DNA from: Pseudotabrizicola alkalilacus
GTDB taxonomy: Bacteria > Pseudomonadota > Alphaproteobacteria > Rhodobacterales > Rhodobacteraceae
Assembly: GCF_003443995.1 (NCBI RefSeq)
Contig: NZ_QWEY01000007.1
Coordinates: 124,001 to 188,000, forward strand
Reading direction: 5' to 3'
DNA length: 64,000 nucleotides
Below are positions 61,783-64,000 of the stretch, one piece after another (position 1 is the first letter of the stretch; every line of letters starts with the position of its first letter). Both the position numbers and the translations under genes were made by a program. Below the pieces are notes generated by a model. That model did not search any database, was not told the origin of the DNA, and worked only from the letters and a program-made list of their open reading frames with translations.

Positions 61783-61806
61783 AAGGGCGGCGCGATGGCC
61801 GCCCTT
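61783..61806 (-). terminator. Hairpin between frcB and frcC
   Basis: A perfect 9-bp stem (AAGGGCGGC at 61783-61791, GCCGCCCTT at 61798-61806) with a 6-base loop, followed on the minus strand by only GTC and no T-run. This is probably an mRNA-stabilising or partial terminator that gives more binding protein than permease, a common arrangement; that role is inferred. Confidence 0.6.
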
Positions 61807-61869
61807 GATACGTTACACTGAGGTCAAGTGACCCCGCAAATCAACTGCGGAGTCAGAGCCGGACCGGGA

Positions 61870-62883
61870 TCAGCCCCAGCACAGCTCCATGCCTTTGGTG
61901 GTGTCGATCGACTCCACACCGTCAACCGGCTTGTCGGTGATCAGCGCCACGCCGGTATCAAAGAACGCCTTGCCTTCGGTCGGTGCGGGCTTGGTGCCAT
62001 CCGCCGCGAACTGGGCGATTGCCGCAACACCCAGAGCCGCCATTTGCAGCGGGTATTGCTGGCTGGTCGCACCGATCACGCCGTCCTTGACGTCCTGCAC
62101 ACCCGGGCAGCCGCCGTCGACCGAGACGATCAGCACGTTTTCCTTGCCTGCCGCTTTCAGTGCCTCAAAAGCACCGGCAGCCGAAGGTTCGTTGATGGTA
62201 TAGACCACGTTGATATCCGGGTCTTTGGCCAGCAGGGCTTCCATCGCCTTCAGACCGCCTTCTTCGTTGCCCGAGGTGACTTCGTTGCCGACAATACGCG
62301 GATCGGTCTCGTCGCCCCATTTGTTCGGATCGGCCAGATCAATGCCCATGCCCTGCAGGAAGCCCTGATCGCGCAGCACGTCGACCGAAGGTTGCGCGAT
62401 AGACAGGTCCAGCAGCGCGATCTTGGCATTGGCGGCGTCAGCACCCAAGGTGGCGTTCGCCCATTGACCGATCAGCAGACCGGCCTGAAAGTTGTCGGTG
62501 GCAAAGGTCACGTCAGCCGCGTCGATCGGGTCCAGCGGGGTGTCGAGTGCAATCACCAGCACGCCTGCGGCGCGGGCCGCTGCCACCGAATCCACGATTG
62601 CCTTGGTGTCGGAGGCGGCAATCAGAATACCCTTGGCCCCATCGGCCACACAGGCCTCGACCGCTGCGACCTGGCTTTCATGGTCGCCGTCGATCCGGCC
62701 AGCGTATGATTTCAGGGTCACGCCCAGCTCAGCCGCCTTGGCTTCAGCGCCTTCTTTCATTTTCACAAAGAACGGGTTGGTGTCGGTCTTGGTGATCAGG
62801 CAGGCGCTGGTCTGGGCCGAGGCAGTGGTCGCCATCAGCGCAAGCGCGGCCGAGCCCATAAGGGCTTTCATCGAAAGTTTCAT
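61870..62883 (-). CDS. frcB: Periplasmic sugar-binding protein (FrcB-like)
   Basis: A 337-residue type I (RbsB-like) binding protein. A signal peptide ([23 protein letters not shown]) is cleaved before [32 protein letters not shown]. Later blocks [35 protein letters not shown] and [19 protein letters not shown] are typical. It captures a monosaccharide, fructose if the FrcB identification is right; ribose or a related sugar is also possible. The ATG at 62883 follows AGGA. It is the first gene of the minus-strand unit. Confidence 0.9.
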   Translation of the reverse strand: MKLSMKALMGSAALALMATTASAQTSACLITKTDTNPFFVKMKEGAEAKAAELGVTLKSYAGRIDGDHESQVAAVEACVADGAKGILIAASDTKAIVDSVAAARAAGVLVIALDTPLDPIDAADVTFATDNFQAGLLIGQWANATLGADAANAKIALLDLSIAQPSVDVLRDQGFLQGMGIDLADPNKWGDETDPRIVGNEVTSGNEEGGLKAMEALLAKDPDINVVYTINEPSAAGAFEALKAAGKENVLIVSVDGGCPGVQDVKDGVIGATSQQYPLQMAALGVAAIAQFAADGTKPAPTEGKAFFDTGVALITDKPVDGVESIDTTKGMELCWG

Positions 62884-62989
62884 GCGGTTCCTCCCAAGGA
62901 TGTCAGAGGCGTCTGCCCCTGCTGCAAGTTTTAGGCGCAGCCGTTCCTCCTGCTGCGGTTCGCTTACAAAACCCGATTCGGGTCTGCGC

Positions 62990-63025
62990 GTCAATATAAA
63001 TAAATAAGAGTGATTTAATATTGAC
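62990..63025. promoter_or_regulatory. AT-rich divergent promoter/operator of the Frc locus
   Basis: GTCAATAT (62990-62997) and ATATTGAC (63018-63025) are exact inverted copies flanking 20 AT-rich bases. Each arm includes a TTGAC that could be a -35 box, facing outwards towards frcB on the minus strand and the FucU/RbsD gene on the plus strand. It is the likely operator of the ROK regulator encoded at 63532. Confidence 0.6.
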
Positions 63026-63100
63026 AGGCGGGCTGAATCGTCTTCAACCTGTGATCGGGGAGGAAGCCGTCGGGCACAGCGCCTGAGGGTGACACAACAT

Positions 63101-63535
63101 ATGCTGATCGGAATACCATCCATTCTGGGGCCGGACCTGCTGGCCACCCTGTGTGCCATGGGGCATGGCGACGAGATTGCCATCGTCGATGGCAATTACC
63201 CCGCGCAAGAGCATGCGCGCCGGTTGGTCCGGGCTGATGGCCATGGGCTGTTGCCACTGTTGCAGGCGATCCTGACCGTGCTGCCTTTGGATGATGACGC
63301 GCCGTTCTCCATCTGCCGCGCCAGCCTGCACAACGACCCCGACCAGACCGGACAGGTCCACCACGAAATCGAGGCGCTGTGTGGTCGGCTAAAACCCGGC
63401 TATGCCGTGCAGGCGATGGCAGGCGACAGCCTGTATCCGCGCATCCGCGCCGCGCATACCATCGTTGCCAGCAGCGAAACCGCGCTTTATGCCAACGTCA
63501 TCCTGCGCAAAGGCGTGATCAGGGGCGACGGATGA
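63101..63535 (+). CDS. RbsD/FucU-family sugar mutarotase
   Basis: A 144-residue protein matching RbsD/FucU throughout: [35 protein letters not shown] at the start, with the catalytic His in GHGDE, and [17 protein letters not shown] at the end. These proteins equilibrate sugar anomers. The ATG at 63101 is preferred to the GTG four codons earlier, because GAGGGT lies 10 bases upstream and the family starts MLIGIP. It is divergent from frcB and overlaps the ROK regulator by 4 bases. Confidence 0.9.
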   Translation: MLIGIPSILGPDLLATLCAMGHGDEIAIVDGNYPAQEHARRLVRADGHGLLPLLQAILTVLPLDDDAPFSICRASLHNDPDQTGQVHHEIEALCGRLKPGYAVQAMAGDSLYPRIRAAHTIVASSETALYANVILRKGVIRGDG

Positions 63536-64000
63536 CAACCTTCAGCGATGCGGCACAGATTCCGGACCGCAGCGGCACCGATGATCCGGTGCTGCGCGGC
63601 ACCAATCAGTCCGGCATGCGCGCCCAGAATGAGCGGCTGGTGCTGACGCTGGTGCGCCAGCACGGGGCCCTCGCCAAATCCGACATTGCCCGCATCACCG
63701 GCCTGTCGGCACAGACCGTTTCGGTCATCATGCGGGCCCTGGAACAGGACGGGCTGCTGGCACGCGGCGAGCCGCAGCGCGGGCGCATCGGTCAGCCCTC
63801 GATTCCAATGTCGCTGGCTCCCGAAGGCGCCTATTTTTTCGGGCTCAAGATCGGGCGGCGCTCAGCCGATCTGACGCTGGTGGATTTTCTGGGCCGGATG
63901 CTGCGGCTGGAGCGGCAGGTCTACCGCTATCCCACACCGGGGGCTGTTGTCGATTTCGTCTCGGCCACCCTGCCCCTGATGATCGCGGACCTGCCAGCCA
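63532..64000 (+). CDS. ROK-family transcriptional regulator, 3' part outside window
   Basis: The first 156 residues of a ROK regulator. The N-terminal helix-turn-helix is LTLVRQHGALAKSDIARITGLSAQTVSVIMRALEQDGLLARGE, followed by the start of the actin-like sugar-binding domain (YFFGLKIGRRSADLTLVDFLGRM). It overlaps the RbsD/FucU stop by ATGA. By analogy with FrcR-type regulators it probably controls the divergent frc genes. The rest of the gene lies beyond 64000. Confidence 0.9.
   Translation, partial: MTTFSDAAQIPDRSGTDDPVLRGTNQSGMRAQNERLVLTLVRQHGALAKSDIARITGLSAQTVSVIMRALEQDGLLARGEPQRGRIGQPSIPMSLAPEGAYFFGLKIGRRSADLTLVDFLGRMLRLERQVYRYPTPGAVVDFVSATLPLMIADLPA

Noticed and set aside
1-64000. CRISPR arrays, prophage, insertion sequences, rRNA operons
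   Set aside because: I saw no regularly spaced repeats, integrase, transposase or rRNA signatures; the only repeat family found is the dispersed GC-hairpin element.

Overview
The window is high-GC, gene-dense chromosomal DNA from an alphaproteobacterium, most likely a Rhodobacterales/Rhodobacteraceae member. The evidence is the gene content: an Irr-type Fur regulator with a matching ICE operator, an alphaproteobacterial RpoH, a short pss-type phosphatidylserine synthase followed by a PmtA-like methyltransferase, an AerR/PpaA-like B12-binding protein, the Frc-type sugar ABC system, and a GC-hairpin intergenic repeat. I see no insertion sequences, prophage, CRISPR array or rRNA. There is one tRNA, tRNA-Gly(TCC). 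No stretch over about 300 bases lacks a gene.

Layout. 1-1661: a truncated secreted TPR protein, then an SCP2-domain protein and an alpha/beta hydrolase. 1762-6498 (minus): an operon of circularly permuted ATP-grasp, alpha-E, transglutaminase-like protein, an unrecognised tail-anchored protein and the proteasome-like peptidase Anbu. 6668-11273: the ligase-associated exonuclease and ATP-dependent DNA ligase, then an M3 oligoendopeptidase. 11294-13300: a B12-binding regulator-like protein and a Gfo/Idh/MocA oxidoreductase. 13380-15449 (minus): psd-pssA-pmtA, which make phosphatidylethanolamine and then phosphatidylcholine. 15688-18141: rpoH, rluD and a small membrane protein whose start codon overlaps that of rluD on the other strand. 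18160-21333: irr, divergent from fabA-fabB-fabI. 21368-24137: an aminotransferase and glutamine-synthetase-like pair, probably for polyamines. 24263-28787: pyrD-DUF952, a secreted 5'-nucleotidase, a DUF475 membrane protein and the tRNA. 28897-33747: a LuxR-type response regulator divergent from a hybrid histidine kinase, a CbiX-like chelatase and an SDR oxidoreductase.

33910-43293 is a complete heme-uptake region. hmuS-T-U-V (minus) lie opposite the receptor gene hmuR, a small secreted protein, exbB, two exbD genes, tonB and hemP. Outer-membrane transport, energisation, inner-membrane import and cytoplasmic heme handling are therefore all encoded together. dps follows, with a perfect Irr (ICE) operator upstream at 43877-43893, which ties iron storage to the Irr gene carried 25 kb away in the same window.

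45362-55400 is a uronate/pectin-oligosaccharide locus: GH105 hydrolase, KduI, an 824-residue enzyme-like protein that I cannot assign, and a four-gene ABC importer, divergent from a LacI regulator with two tandem 17-bp operator-like palindromes between them. The rest holds a LysR regulator, adenine deaminase, a DMT exporter and a second sugar system (FrcBCAK-like ABC importer and kinase) divergent from a RbsD/FucU mutarotase and a truncated ROK regulator. The features I find least explained are the tail-anchored protein inside the Anbu operon, the 824-residue protein in the uronate operon, and a four-copy intergenic repeat, one copy of which encodes the end of the DNA ligase.
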